Part shown: in pieces, positions 23,401 through 63,965 of the stretch
Layout of the letters: each line of letters begins with the position of its first letter
Numbering within the stretch: the stretch's first letter is position 1
Source: Nereocystis luetkeana
Taxonomy: Eukaryota > Sar > Phaeophyceae > Laminariales > Laminariaceae
Assembly (NCBI GenBank): GCA_031213475.1
Contig: JARUPZ010000011.1
Location: 5,134,513-5,198,512, forward strand
DNA length: 64,000 nt
Reading direction: 5' to 3'
The notes under the pieces: model-generated
What the model saw: the letters and a program-made list of their open reading frames with translations, nothing else
Told to the model about the DNA's origin: nothing
Databases searched by the model: none
Made by a program: the position numbers and the translations under genes

Positions 23401-23989
23401 CCTTCCTTCTCATTATTACGTGAACCTCTATCGTAGAACGCCTCTATAAAGGGATAACCCAAGAGGTAAACTCGCAGGATTTTAAATTATTTATTCCGCA
23501 GACCCTCGCCCGGCGGCAAGTTCAACGAGACGCTGGCAGGGCCGTCGACGATAGGAATCCTTGTTGTTTGCCCGGAAAACTCATTTATACTTACTTACTG
23601 TTTTTTTTTTCCGTATAAATAGGAACCTCAACCTCAATCCTTCTTGTCATTTGTGTGTATTTGATGTTCTTTGAGCCGCAGAATCATAACCCTATTTATA
23701 GCATCCTTCTCTTTGCTTCATTTGTTCTGATTTTCGCTCCTCTCCTCCTGTTCTGCCGCAGATCCGCGCCCGGCGGCAGGTGCAGCGGGACGCGGACAAG
23801 GCCGCCCATCAGGCGGTCGACGTGGCGAAAGGGCTCGAGGAAGAAAGGCAGAGACAGGAGAACCTCAAGCGGGAGGACGCCGAGGCGACGGAGAAAGGGA
23901 AGGAGGCGCTGGAGGCGGCCCGGGTGACGGCCGAGGCGGAGAAGAAGAGGCGAAAGGATCTCAGCAAATCCCCCCCCCACAACCGTTGA
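20419..23989 (+). CDS. Small charged coiled-coil protein, 5' end unresolved
   Basis: Exons 20419-20519, 21479-21579 and 23762-23989 (TGA) join with matching phases (1,0). Donors are GTACGC and GTATAT; acceptors are CACCAG and CCGCAG. Exon 1 reads HKPKVIPLDTVVGS then CKDLYDYDHDQAHPQTS. Exon 2 begins AYRENFYWPDLWADREQ, and its second half turns into a heptad-like QEKQAELDLEMKRSQ. Exon 3 is a continuous K/E/R/A-rich helix (RARRQVQRDADKAAHQAV...LEEERQRQENLKRED). It ends KKRRKDLSKSPPHNR. At least 142 residues; one or more 5' exons must lie upstream because the first exon starts in phase 2. I do not recognise the family. A structural, perhaps cytoskeletal or flagellar, protein would fit the composition, but that is a guess. 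Confidence 0.6.
20815..20901 (-). mobile_element. R1 fragment containing a 7-bp insert
   Basis: Contains CCTATGGTCATACGATTTC and CATGCATGATACCAGGTATC, then GAGTACTC and about 18 C. Compared with the copy at 14185, it has CCAGGTA inserted after a TA. Confidence 0.65.
22214..22385 (+). mobile_element. tRNA-like SINE head (box A and box B)
   Basis: Has TAGCTCAGTAGGTAACACC (box A-like), then ACGGGTTCGAACCTCAC (box B-like) 35 bp later. A convincing cloverleaf with a 7-bp acceptor stem was not found, so a SINE head is likelier than a tRNA gene. The preceding 40 bp (GATTACCTTGGGCTGGG) are repeated at 22485. Confidence 0.5.
22482..22551 (+). mobile_element. Second copy of the tRNA-like SINE head, cut by a MITE-A
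   Basis: Repeats GATTACCTTGGACTGGG and TAGCTCAGTAGGTAACACC, then stops at CTTCAC, where the MITE-A starting near 22552 begins. Box B is missing. Confidence 0.55.
22552..22666 (+). mobile_element. MITE-A copy with the same 7-bp insert in both arms
   Basis: Left arm GGGACCATAGTTAATA then CCAGGTA then GGACC. The right arm is the mirror image: GGCCC, TACCTGG, then TATTAACTATGGTCCCCC. Other MITE-A copies lack these 7 bp. The right end is followed by TA; the left terminus is truncated. Confidence 0.8.
22990..23450 (+). repeat. Repeat R4 interrupted by an R3-containing insert
   Basis: Homologous to 14511-14770 up to GGTGGAACCTCTAT at about 23222 and again from GTGAACCTCTATCG at about 23420. The roughly 190 bp between contain an inverted R3 block. 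The repeated (GTG)GAACCTCTAT could be a target duplication of about 10-12 bp. Confidence 0.55.
23502..23552 (+). pseudogene. Decayed copy of the last exon of the coiled-coil gene
   Basis: Follows TTATTCCGCAG, which parallels TTCTGCCGCAG in front of the true exon at 23762. It reads CTCGCCCGGCGGCAAGTTC, against ATCCGCGCCCGGCGGCAGG in the parent. Still open in frame (TLARRQVQRDAGRAVDD) but short, with about 9 bp missing and homology lost after 50 bp. It might still be used as an alternative exon. Confidence 0.55.
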
Positions 23990-24720
23990 TATATATTTAG
24001 AGATTAGACTGTGGGCGGGGGTGTGATACCCGGTGTACGCAGCCCCCTACCCATGTAACTGCTGAGGGATAGATGGGTACACCGGAAGGCTGGGCGCGCG
24101 GGTTGATAGTCCCGCCTCCTGCGTACGTACGCGTTTTGATACATTTATAAAAAAAGGTTTCCGGGGAACGTAACCTTATAGAAGCCGAAAGCTGACGTTA
24201 TACTTGCGTACGATAATAAAGTCGAGTGACACTGCTGCTGTTGTTGATGATGGCTGACAAGTATGCTGCATGTTGTACTGACCGGTTATTTCGGGCGCGC
24301 CTATATAGGCCTATCCGCTTAATATACTGGTTTTAGTGTGGGGGCGCGGTCAGTCACAAAAGGGCAACAAAAGCGGTCTCAAGCAAGGAGACCTTTCAAC
24401 CCTCTGGGGAAAAATTGACGACAAAAAGTGATGTGATCACTTCGACGGCCATCATTGCATGGGACGGAGGGATCATACAAATAGGTGTCCCGAGTTACAA
24501 TGGTTGGAAGGAGTCGTACAGCATGCGGTACGGGCGCAGCATGACCCCCGCTCTCGCACTGCTGGGCGCCCACGCTGTGCTCGCGGACGGTCTCGATACA
24601 TAGCACCGACATTATTATTTTCATCGTTTTCGTCGCTATCTCGCGGAGTCCCAGAGGGGTTACAGTAATATTGTTAGCGTATTCGCCTACTACTACTATT
24701 AATACTACTGCTGTGTTGGT

Positions 24721-24933
24721 ATGTTTAACGCCACACTTGTGCCTGCTGCCATGCAACAAAAAAAGCAAAAGCGCCATTTTACAAAATTAGATTTCAAGGT
24801 ACCGACATACGAAGTTTTAAAGCCGCCGGAGGGTAAGAAGAAAAGGAAAAGCCGTGAACATGACAAGACACACTATGGGCCCGGCCCGTCAGCAAAAAAC
24901 GACGCGTGCTTGCCTTGTAGGGGCGACACCTAG
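24721..24933 (+). CDS. Weak candidate: short basic ORF of 70 codons
   Basis: ATG at 24721; an inner ATG starts MQQKKQKRHFTKLDFK. It is Lys-rich and ends SAKNDACLPCRGDT before TAG. The middle (KVPTYEVLKPPEGKKKRKS) looks protein-like, but length and context do not prove coding. It could be an exon of a gene that also uses 25892-26000; no phase link could be shown. Confidence 0.25.
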   Translation: MFNATLVPAAMQQKKQKRHFTKLDFKVPTYEVLKPPEGKKKRKSREHDKTHYGPGPSAKNDACLPCRGDT

Positions 24934-25567
24934 CATTATTTTCTGGGGCTCCTCACTTGAGGAGCTACATACTCACCCAAAACTAGCTTTTATATGTATA
25001 TAGGCTCAACCCTTAGTACTGCAGTGTGCAGAATAACATATTTGACTCTAATTTCAAGCGATTTATCCCTAAAACGGGAGGGCGGTTCTGAAGGGGTTAA
25101 CCCAATCTATAATCCCATGGCCTACGTACTGTCGCAGGTGTAGACGGAAATTGTTGTGCAACACAAAAACGGGACATCGGGTAGTTTTCTCATCTGAGGT
25201 GCGGCCGGTTGACCCACGGTCAGAAATAATTCGGCCAAAAAAACTGCTATACTCGTATATACCGCTAGCACGCATCCAACCCCCTGTTCCAAGCAAAAGC
25301 CGTACGTATGACCTTCTCGTACGGCAACACCCTTGAAGAACCTTGAGCATATACATACAGTAGGGAATTTCACGACCATCTAGCAGGCATCTGGTGGGAT
25401 AAAGTGCGGCCGGCGCTTGCTACTGAGCACGATCTCTCGACCCAAAATTCTCAAAGCCGTCCCCCATAAGTTGAGCTTTACCTTCACTTGTACCGGTACA
25501 AGGTAAGTAGGTTATTTCTTACTCGTGGCGGCCCTACATTGTATCAATAGCAGGGTTTTCTAAGTTG

Positions 25568-25677
25568 AGTTGACCCTTCTAGGGCAAACTGCAGTCCCGT
25601 TTCGGGGACAAACTACTCAGGGTTAGAGTTGTTTCTCGTCCAAAACGGGACTGCGGTCCTAACAGTTCTACGGGTTA
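25568..25677 (+). mobile_element. Diverged MITE-B (piggyBac-type)
   Basis: GTTGACCCTTCTAGGGCAAAC then CTGCAGTCCCGTTTCGGGG on the left; AAAACGGGACTGCGGTCC and GGGTTAA on the right. Ends are degraded. Confidence 0.5.
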
Positions 25678-25891
25678 AAAGGGACGCTTTTTTATTGGTC
25701 GGCTTGTCCGAGAGCTCGTCGGCAAGGCGACGCTTCACAACAGCCAGTTCCCCAGCACGTCATAAGCTGTTCATCGCGGTTCGGGTCCTTCGCCTACCTC
25801 CGTCCGGCTTCCAAATGCATTTTTACGTAACCGCTCGCAAAACTAATTAGTGCCGACAATCGGTCGCTTTTTCTTTCCAACCCTTCCCCAG

Positions 25892-26000
25892 CAATTGGGA
25901 CACAACGGTTCACGATTTCCTACAAAAAGCGCCGCGCCCAGAAAAATAACGTCAACCAAAGCTTGGGACGCTTTCCGACACGAAAAAGAAGAAAAAATAG
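25892..26000 (+). CDS. Candidate coding exon of an unidentified gene
   Basis: Bounded by TTCCCCAG and a GTATCT donor. The open frame reads QLGHNGSRFPTKSAAPRKI, then TKAWDAFRHEKEEKI, ending in phase 1. Codon use and composition look coding, but neither partner exon was found. The plus strand to 26500 is dominated by C tracts and repeats. Confidence 0.35.
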
Positions 26001-26177
26001 GTATCTCACAAAATCGGGGAGATGACATGGCGTGCGTTCGCTCCGCCTGACCACATAACTGGCCTACCCGACATCACCAGGACTGCCCACAGATAGGGTA
26101 AAGACCGATTCGTATTATCAACTGTTCAACGAGCACGCACGCCAACAAAGACCATGTCAGAAGGGGGCGTCTATCCG

Positions 26178-26211
<34 letters not shown>

Positions 26212-26212
26212 C

Positions 26213-26294
26213 GACATTGTAGGGATTCGAGGTTCTATGGTCATACGGCTACGGCCATGCACGATAATGAGTACACTCCCCCCCCCCCCCCCCC
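26213..26294 (-). mobile_element. R1 fragment with oligo-C tail
   Basis: TTCTATGGTCATACGGCTAC and CCATGCACGATAATGAGTAC, then CTC and about 16 C. A separate C tract of about 35 lies just upstream at 26178-26212. Confidence 0.65.
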
Positions 26295-26639
26295 AACCGA
26301 TTCCTCCTCCTCCTCCTCCTCCTCTTCCTCCTCCTCCTCTTCGATCCACACGGGACGGCGATGGTGAAGCAAAACAGGGTAAAAATGGCCCATCGCCGCC
26401 CCCTTCCCCCGCCAGCACCCTGCGCTGGAAGAGCCCCCCCCCTCCCTCCCCCGGCCGGTGACTGCCGTTGTCGACACGAGCAAAGTCAAAACAGCGCGGG
26501 AAACTCACAAAACAGTGTTGGGGGGAAACACTTGGAAAAAAAAGTCAGGACACATGGCGGCCCGCACCCCGCGTGGCGCTCACTCACGACCCCCCCCCCC
26601 CACCGCTTGTGCGCGTCGTCCGTACGCACGAGAAAGGGC

Positions 26640-26830
26640 CTAAATTAAAAAACTTACGACAAGTGCCTAAATTAAGATTTAGGACATAAAGTGCCTAAAT
26701 GAAAATTGAGGACTTCAAGTGCCTAAATGAAAATTTCAGGACTTCAAGTGCCTAAATGAAAATTTAGTACTTCAGGTGCCTAAATTAAATTTCAGGACTT
26801 CAAGTGCCTAGATTAAAATTTAGGACCTCA
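26640..26830 (+). repeat. AT-rich minisatellite, period about 27 bp
   Basis: About seven units of TGCCTAAATKAAAATTTAGG followed by ACTTCAAG. Confidence 0.8.
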
Positions 26831-27158
26831 AGCCGTCGGGGAGAAAACAACATGGAAACTCCACGTTTGACACTGAAACATTGCCGTGCCCAGGCACTCA
26901 GCAATCTCTCTCCCCCCCCCCCCGTCTTACATCTCCAGCCGATGGGGTGGTATCCGTGTCCTTCCCCCTCGAAGATGCTACTATAGAAGACAGCGGGTTC
27001 ACTCCTTGAGCGACCGCTCCCACACTATATATAAATCAGAACAAAAATGCCAACCAAAGACCTTGATGCGCCCGAAAAGACTCGAGTGCTTGCGATAGTT
27101 TTCCCATGCCCAATCAATCGCACGTGCATGCAGTAGCAGCATCACCCAAAAACGTCTT

Positions 27159-30100
27159 CTAGCTTGTTTTCCCACCGCCCCCCACCCCGCCACCACCACC
27201 ATCCCTACCGTCACCGCCTTCCCCGCCCCCCCCGTCGCGTCCGGCCTCGTTATCGCTGCCGCCGCTACTGCTGCTGGTGCCGGTGCTGCTAACGAGGTCA
27301 CCTCCCGTGATACCTACAACGCTTTCGTCCTCAATTTTTCGATCTCCGCCACCGTCGGCATCTGTTTTTCGCTCGTGCCGCCTTCGCTTCTTGCTCTGTT
27401 GCGATATATCGTGCGAGGGTGGGTGAAAAAGGCGAGCGTGAGGTGCGGCCGTCATATATACGAGCGCACTGTAGTAGTTACATACCATGTACGATGGGGA
27501 AGGAAGGGTGCGCGATTGGAGTTGGAGGGGCGTGAGGGGGGGGGGGGGGGGGGGGGGGGGCTGGGAGATACAACATCTCCCCAAAAAGGAAAACACAGGA
27601 CTAGAAACAAAAAACCGTCCTTCTACATACGCATGAAAATGTGCCGTGTACGCACACTCAACGTTTACACCTCGATACTCTAACCGCGGCAAAATGTAAC
27701 CACTCTAACTGCAAGTTGTTAGTCCCCATAAAAAGGGTTCAGTTCTCAGCAAGGGGTTACGAAAAAAAAAAATAATAATAATAAAAAAAAACGTTCCTAT
27801 AAAGATAAAGGGGATACACTTAAGACGCGAGTCGATGAGGGAGAAAAAGCGCTCAAGTACTTCTCGCGATAAAAAAACGCAAGGCAAGACCCGCATATAC
27901 GTATACGCAGTGGGGACACGGGGGAGAAGAGCCTGCTACGTGACGCCGAATCTAGTTACGACTAATACGGGGAACCATAGTAAGTAGGACCAAATTTTAT
28001 TAGTACAAATAGCGAAATATACAGGTATTTGTGTGTACCGTAGGTCCTATTTAATATGGTCCCCCGTAATACTGTAGAAGGGAGAGAGGAAAGAAGGGAT
28101 ACTACAACAATAGGGGCACAAAAAAAAAACAAAAAAAAAACACACACACACACACACACACCAGACAGACAAGAAAAATCCCGTAGGCGGGCTGTAACCC
28201 TTTTGGGACTGCAGTCTCGTTTCGGGGACAAACTGGGGATACATTGCTTGGAGTTAAGAGTTGTATGCATGTTTCTGGACAGTGCAGTACTAGAAGGGTC
28301 GATACACGGCCAGCAACAAACAAGGGCATACGGAGTCCACACGCCCGACATATAGATCATGTGCAAATAGACCATCTACAGATAGATCATCTACATTCAT
28401 CGACAGATATACAATCTACAGATATACAATCTACAGATAGATGATCTACAAATAGATGATCTACACATAGATCATCTACATATAAATCATCTACAGATAT
28501 ATATATATATATATTAATCTACAGACGGATCATCCACAAATAGATCCTAAACTGCCGTTATGAGACGATGTCGTGAAGGACCTGTGCCAACCCAGCAAAA
28601 AAACATACCAGGTACTTAGTATCTCTACTGCAGATTGTGCAGGCTATATATTCGGCTCCCACCCCGCAACATGAGCTCTCAGATCATACACACGAGAACT
28701 GTATCTGCCCTGAGAGGTCTACAGCAGTAGACCATCATGCAGTGAAAATCGATGGTCTGTCCGACGTGTGAACAAAAATAGGGCGAAAAATACCACTCTG
28801 TTCCGAAATGTAAGCACCGTTTGTATTGAATATTATTATGCAAACGGTAATTATATACACCTGGTAGGGACAGAGTGGTACTTCACAGAGGTCTGCCTTC
28901 ACCCGCGTCGTTGGGGACGAAAAAACAAAACTTGAAGAAAAACACACTTCAAGTCAAGAGATGGGTTATTTTGGCAGTATTGAAGAGGGTTAAGAGCGAG
29001 CAGCGACTGCTATTAACAGGGACGGTTGCACCGGGCACACCACGCCACCCCCCCCAACACGTGCTGCACGCACCAAAAACAAAGCAAAAACACCATGAAA
29101 GGAGTACAACACGCGCGTGCCATACTACTCTGTCTAGGATACGTGCCTCCTTTTTTTCCCGCTTCTTCTCTCTCCTGTGGTCCCTCCTTCCCTGCGCATC
29201 GTCGCCTTCTCTTTTCCCCGAACTCCCCTTCGTCGACTCCTCCACCCCTCTCTCCCGACCCCCCCCCCCCCCGCCGCCGCCGCCCCCTCCCCCCCCGTCA
29301 CTCCCATCGCTATCCCCGCCCCCACCGCCTTGACGACCATCCCCGTTTACGTCGACTCTATTTCTGGACTCCTTTTCGCTACGACGCCGCTCCTTCCGTT
29401 CCCTCTTTTTTTCCTTCTCCTTCTCCCTCTCCTTGGTGCTCTTCTCTTTCTCTTTCTCCCGCGCTTTCTCCCGGTGTCGGCGTCGGCGCTGCTTCTTCTC
29501 CTTCTTGCGCCTTTTCCGGTCTCCCCTGCTGCTGCTGCCACTTCCACCGCTGCCGGAAGACTTGTGCTGCCCCCCCTCCCCTTCGCTCTCGCTGCCGCTG
29601 GTGCCCTCGTCGTCGTCGCTGCTGCCGCTGCTGCTCCCACTGCCCCCGCTACCACCACCACCATCACCACTCTTCCGCTTCCGTTTCCTATCCTTCACCT
29701 TTCGCTGGTGTTTCCTGCCGCTACTTTTTCGTCCGTTGCCGTCGGAATGATCATCATCATCCTCGTCGTCGCTGCTAAGCATGGTGTGAACAAGGTGCCC
29801 CCCGAGCCGCGACTTCGCTGCCTGCCTCTGCTTTTTGCCGGAGAGCTTGTTGCCCCGCTTCTCCGCCTTATCGCGAGCCTTCGAAACGCTCGCCTTGTAG
29901 GTTTCCTGCTCGTCTCGAACGCATCGGAGTATGTATATATATGTGAGTATGTTTTTGAGACCGAGACGCGCGGATGGAGGCGGGAACCGGGGGGGGGAGG
30001 GGGGGGGGGGGGGTAAGACTGGTGAAACATGCCACTCTGGCAGGAAAGATGATCCGCGTTTGAGCCTGGCATGAATAGCAAACAGTTATATTACATTCCC

Positions 30101-33100
30101 GGCCGGAGTGGCACCGGGGTTTCGTCGAGACCTTCATGTGCCGACCGAGGGGGTAGGGTGGGAGCGGGAGAGTAATACGAAACCTGATATACAAACGTCA
30201 ACCATAACGGTGTCGCAGAGACCCAAAGGCGCCGACTGGGGGGGGGGGGAGCTGTACTCAATTTTACGCATGGCCGGTAGTCGTATGACCATAGACCCTC
30301 GCATCCCGACAATGCCGGGACGGAGCACGTCGGGTTTGCACCGACAAGGCAGACAATGTTTGCACCAAACGCGAAGCGCCGTGAGGTGTTCGGCGCGTCG
30401 CGCGAAAGGTGCGCTGTATCCTACTAAGAACCGATTGTGAGGCGTACTTCGGCACCTTGTGCGTACTTTCTTGCATATGTATGACAGCGTCGAATCACGT
30501 AATTTGTAGCGTCCACTGGGGCGCGGGGGGGTGCACAAATGCCATACAGGGCCGGACGAGTCGTATGACAATAGACCCTCGCGTCCCCACAATGCCCGGA
30601 ACGAGCACGTCGGGTTAAACTTTACGGCCATATCCCCCGATTCGTGCTCGTACCATTTGCATCTCCAGCAAACCGGACTCCGTGTTGCGAGTATCGAGGC
30701 AACGCAGCAGGTCCAGTGCGTGCCGGGCCATGGGCCAGTGCCCAACAGAAGTTTCTATTACAGACTCAGAAATGTGCTTACTTGGTGCAGCACCAGGTAC
30801 CTATCAACCCCATAATCGTCAGTCTTTTATCGCCCATTCTCCCCTCTGGAGTAAGTCCCAATGGGGTCATGACCCTTCTATTAATAGGGCAAACTACAGC
30901 AGTCCCGTTTTGGGGACAAACCAGCCAAATTATCAGAGCGGTTTGTTTCCGAAACGGTCCTAAAAGGGTTCATAGTGAACAGTAGTAGTACGGACAGCAA
31001 CAGGTACCTGGTACCAGGTATGTGTCTGTGCATTGGGTAATATTCAAAAAAACGCAAACTGCGAGCAAAGTCTGGTGCTGTTGTATACTGTATTCTGCTT
31101 CAGCTATCATGTGCGTATCATTCCTGGCTTGTTTTTTATTTTTACCCAGAGGGGTATTCTTCCACTCCAGAGTTATTGGAGCCTGCCCTGCGACCACGGA
31201 CTGCATTGTATTGTGGCGATGAGTTAACCCCTTTAGAACTCCAGTCCCGGTGTGGGGACAAGGCAGTCAAATTCCAAGTAATTTGTCCCCAATTGTCCCC
31301 AAAACGAGACTGCAGTCCTAAAAGGGTTAATGTGAGAACAACCACAACAAAAACAACCACAACAACAACAGCTGCTGCATCTGGTACCAAGTATACTCGT
31401 ACCAGGTAAAACAGCAGCCGTAGCACTGCATACTGCATACGGACTGCTTACTGCACATACCCGGTACTGCATACTGCAGAAGGAGGCATCGGCAGAACGG
31501 CATAGAATAGCTGCAACCACGACCACAGCCGTTGACGCCAACGCGAGTGCGCAGAATGGCAGGGAAGAGGGGGGGGGCGAAAGGGGGACGAGGGGGAATG
31601 GGGGGGAGGCGGTCTGCCCAACAGACTGAAGCCTGGTTATGGCCATCATCGTCATGATGCACTCCCTCCTTTGGGACCCAAGTAACTAGCATGGTGCCAC
31701 CTGGGCAACTTTGCGTGTTTGTATGCTCCAGTGCCTGCCTTTCGTATTTTCTTTCCCCCCCGCCCGTGATTATCGCTTTTTTGTCCCTTCTTTTTTTGTT
31801 TTTTTGTTTTCATCTTTCTTTCATTCCCGTTTGTACCTCTTTGTGTCTCTGTTAGTATGGTTCGTTTTGCCTTTTTTGCGTTTTGCTATCTGCTTCTGTT
31901 TTTGTTTGTTTGTTTTTTGCTTCGCTTCATCTTCTTTTTTAGGTTTTAGTCTGCTATTAATAGTCTCCTTTTTGCTTCCCTGGTGTCCGCAGTGGTGGAG
32001 TGCGTATCCTTGTTTTTTGTTTTTTGCCTTTGTTTTACTACCGTGGTATTTTTTCCACTCCAGAGTTATTGAGCCTGTCCTGCGACCACGGACTGCATTG
32101 TATTGTGAGTTAATGTGAGAACAACAACAAACAACAACTGCATACTGCATACCACTCTGGGCGTAAATATAAGAACCGCTTGGTATTCAGATTAATGTAT
32201 ACACGTTCCTTATATTCCCGTCCAGAGTGGTACCTGGTACTGTATACTGCTCGTACTCTTACGTACTCAAGGTACTCTTGTGTTGTGAAGACTTCGAACA
32301 GCCGTATAAAAAAGCGAGGACTCGTAGCTTCGTATAATCTACCAGGTACAAAACATCTGCGAGCGAGACAATTCCCAAAAAAAGGATCAAATTCCTTCTT
32401 CAGCTCGAAGAGGTGCCCCCCCCCCCCGAAAGCTCATTTGTGCTCCTTCGTTATACCACCTTGTCTGAATATGTAATCATCGCTTGTTCATCCATATTAA
32501 TGTTAAACCGTTCCTTACATTTCCGGACAGAGCTATTAGCGAGAAATTGGTACCGGGTAAAACCTTCGCGCCACACGAGAGTGGCGGCCCGACAACCGAC
32601 AATAGCAAACCAAAACCACATGCGACATCACCCTTTGATGGCACACATCCTATCAAACTGAATATAGGAGGGTGGAGGGGGGTGCAGTTCTACGTCGCTG
32701 ATTCCCTCACGCAGAGCTTACCGCACCGCGGGATGCGGCCGCCGTCACCGAGGCGGTGAAGGGTATTATTAATAAGATCATAGGGTGGAGGCACGACGGT
32801 GGGGGGTGGGAGTGCTAGAGAAGACGCGGTTGAGCCGACGAGAGAACAACACCCGGGAACAAAATCACCAACGAGCACGGGGACACCCCACGCCCCACGC
32901 CGACGCGAAACAATCCAGGGACACCGATATGCATGATACCTTAGGTGTGTAGCTATCTTACGTGGCTGCTTCTGTAGAGGTGGGCCTCCTTTTGAGAACA
33001 CGCGGTTGAACCTATTAATACGAGTACAGGGCGCCGAGGCAACGAACGCCCCATGAACGAAAACACCAACGGGACGACGCGCCGACACCCGACCACAACG

Positions 33101-33479
33101 CGAAGCAATCAGGCGATGCTGCACCGGGAAGCTCGAATCCCGTGTAACAGCAGCCAGCCAACACACACCGGGGTGCTCAGGAACGAGACGGTTGATTTCT
33201 CACCTGGTCCGTGGTCGAGGCGGCTCGGGCGGCGGCCTCGAGCTTGTCTAGCTGCTTGGTGACAATCGACTCGTATAATCGACGCTGAGCGGCCTTTGGG
33301 TCAACCATCTTTGCCTTCAGCAACATCTCGCGCTTCCCATGGTCCTGGAGCTTGTGCCTCTGGCATTGGCCGACGAAGCAGTGGGGACACTGTGACATGT
33401 TGCGGCTTCGAGCACCCTCGCGGGGGAGCAGTGTTGGGGGAGGTGGTGGAAATCGTGGGTAGACCAGGGGAGGATTCAT
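27159..33479 (-). CDS. Nuclear-type K/R/E/S/G-rich protein with Cys/His-rich N-terminus
   Basis: Exon 1 on the minus strand is 33479-33204; start ATG at 33479, or more likely 33398. It ends CAG followed by GTGAGA. Exon 2 starts at 29905 after AGCAG, in the same phase 0, and runs to about 29143 (GTATCC donor-like). A third exon near 27395-27159 (SKKRRRHERKTDADGG) is plausible, but its phase does not fit that donor, so the 3' end is uncertain. The N-terminus has CPHCFVGQCQRHK (C-x2-C-x4-C-x2-H, perhaps metal-binding), then a helical segment (MVDPKAAQRRLYESIVTK). Exon 2 begins ETYKASVSKARDKAEKRGNK, has an acidic patch (SSDDEDDDDHSDG), then hundreds of K/R/E/S/G residues. Such tails are typical of nuclear RNA-processing proteins. 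Family not recognised. The 3.3-kb intron carries R1, MITE-B and MITE-C copies. Confidence 0.6.
27815..27963 (+). mobile_element. SINE tail fragment
   Basis: Shares ACGCGAGTCGATGAGGGAG, CTTCTCGCGATAAAAAA and GAGAAGAGCCTGCTACGTG with the tail of the tRNA-headed SINE at 44513. No tRNA head. Confidence 0.55.
27965..28069 (+). mobile_element. MITE-A copy
   Basis: TA, ATACGGGGAACCATAG on the left, ATATGGTCCCCCGTAA then TA on the right. It abuts the SINE tail ending at 27963. Confidence 0.8.
28355..28545 (+). repeat. Minisatellite of TAGATCATCTACA-like units, about 14-16 bp
   Basis: About ten units of ACAGATAGATCATCTAC and variants with an AT-dinucleotide interruption near 28500. Each unit contains the near-palindrome TAGATCATCTA. 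Confidence 0.8.
28793..28878 (+). mobile_element. MITE-C copy
   Basis: TA, CCACTCTGTTCCGAAATG on the left; GGGACAGAGTGG then TA on the right. Confidence 0.65.
30032..30111 (+). mobile_element. MITE-C copy
   Basis: Left end CCACTCTGGCAGGAAAG, right end ACATTCCCGGCCGGAGTGG. Flanks are TG/CA, so the TA duplication is degraded. Confidence 0.6.
30238..30450 (+). mobile_element. R1 retroposon, near full-length copy
   Basis: Begins with an oligo-G tract and GAGCTGTACTC, then GGCCGGTAGTCGTATGACC, ATAGACCCTCGCATCCCG, GGACGGAGCACGTCGGG and GCGAAGCGCCGTGAGGTG. It ends near ACTAAGAACCGATTGTGAG. A second, shorter copy follows at 30520-30620. Confidence 0.7.
30520..30620 (+). mobile_element. R1 retroposon, truncated copy
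   Basis: GCGCGGGGGGGTGCACAAATG, then GAGTCGTATGACAATAGAC and GGAACGAGCACGTCGGG. Truncated soon afterwards. Confidence 0.65.
31154..31375 (+). repeat. Dispersed repeat carrying a MITE-B insertion (filled site)
   Basis: CACTCCAGAGTTATTGGAGC to TGTATTGTGGCGATGAG precedes the MITE; TGTGAGAACAACCACAAC follows it. The related unit at 32049-32145 lacks the MITE. A more distant relative is at 56250-56320. Confidence 0.7.
31228..31326 (+). mobile_element. MITE-B (piggyBac-type) with perfect TTAA duplication
   Basis: TTAA at 31224-31227 and 31327-31330. Ends CCCCTTTAGAACTCCAGTCC and GACTGCAGTCCTAAAAGGG, with internal GGGGACAA motifs in inverted orientation. Confidence 0.85.
32049..32145 (+). repeat. 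Dispersed repeat with the empty MITE-B site
   Basis: CACTCCAGAGTTATTGAGCC to ATTGTATTGTGAGTTAATG, then TGAGAACAACAACAAAC. A single TTAA sits where the copy at 31154 carries the MITE. Confidence 0.75.
32152..32231 (+). mobile_element. MITE-C copy with clean TA flanks
   Basis: TA, CCACTCTGGGCGTAAATAT on the left; TATTCCCGTCCAGAGTGG then TA on the right. The right TA is followed by CCTGGTA, forming a TACCTGGTA site. Confidence 0.8.
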
Positions 33480-33609
33480 AAATGTCCCCTATTAGATAAC
33501 GCCGATATTTCCTCAAGCAAGATCCCTAAGCCTCGGTTGGGCATTTTGTTGAAGCCTACGCGCGCGGCAAACCGAAGGCAAACGATCGCCTGCGGCGCAC
33601 CTCGGCGGG
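33480..33609. promoter_or_regulatory. Presumed bidirectional promoter between two divergent genes
   Basis: This 130-bp interval (212 bp if the inner ATG at 33398 is used) separates the starts of the minus-strand K/R/E/S/G-rich gene and the plus-strand kinesin-13 gene. No TATA box or other element was recognised. The call rests only on the head-to-head arrangement. Confidence 0.35.
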
Positions 33610-63849
<30,240 letters not shown>

Positions 63850-63965
63850 CCTCACTTCGCTTCACCTCACCTCGGTGCTGATTACCGACTGACGGGTGCT
63901 GGAGGGTAACGTTGATTTGACACCAGGGGGTGCCCATGCCGGTGCTGACACGCCAGTGCCGACAT

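Larger units (their letters stand above)
23990..27158. other. Gene-poor stretch with weak coding pieces and repeats
   Basis: Apart from the two weak coding candidates (24721 and 25892) it holds a diverged MITE-B (about 25568-25677), long C tracts, an R1 fragment, a CTC/TCC microsatellite (26300-26342) and a minisatellite (26640-26830). No confident gene. Confidence 0.4.

Noticed and set aside
29026-30016. Long plus-strand frames opposite the K/R/E/S-rich exon
   Set aside because: Shadow frames of the minus-strand exon 29143-29905, which continues a coherent protein from 33204-33479 with matching phase.
31711-32118. Phe/Leu-rich frame resembling a membrane protein
   Set aside because: It is T-rich intronic sequence that runs into a dispersed repeat; hydrophobicity follows from base composition.
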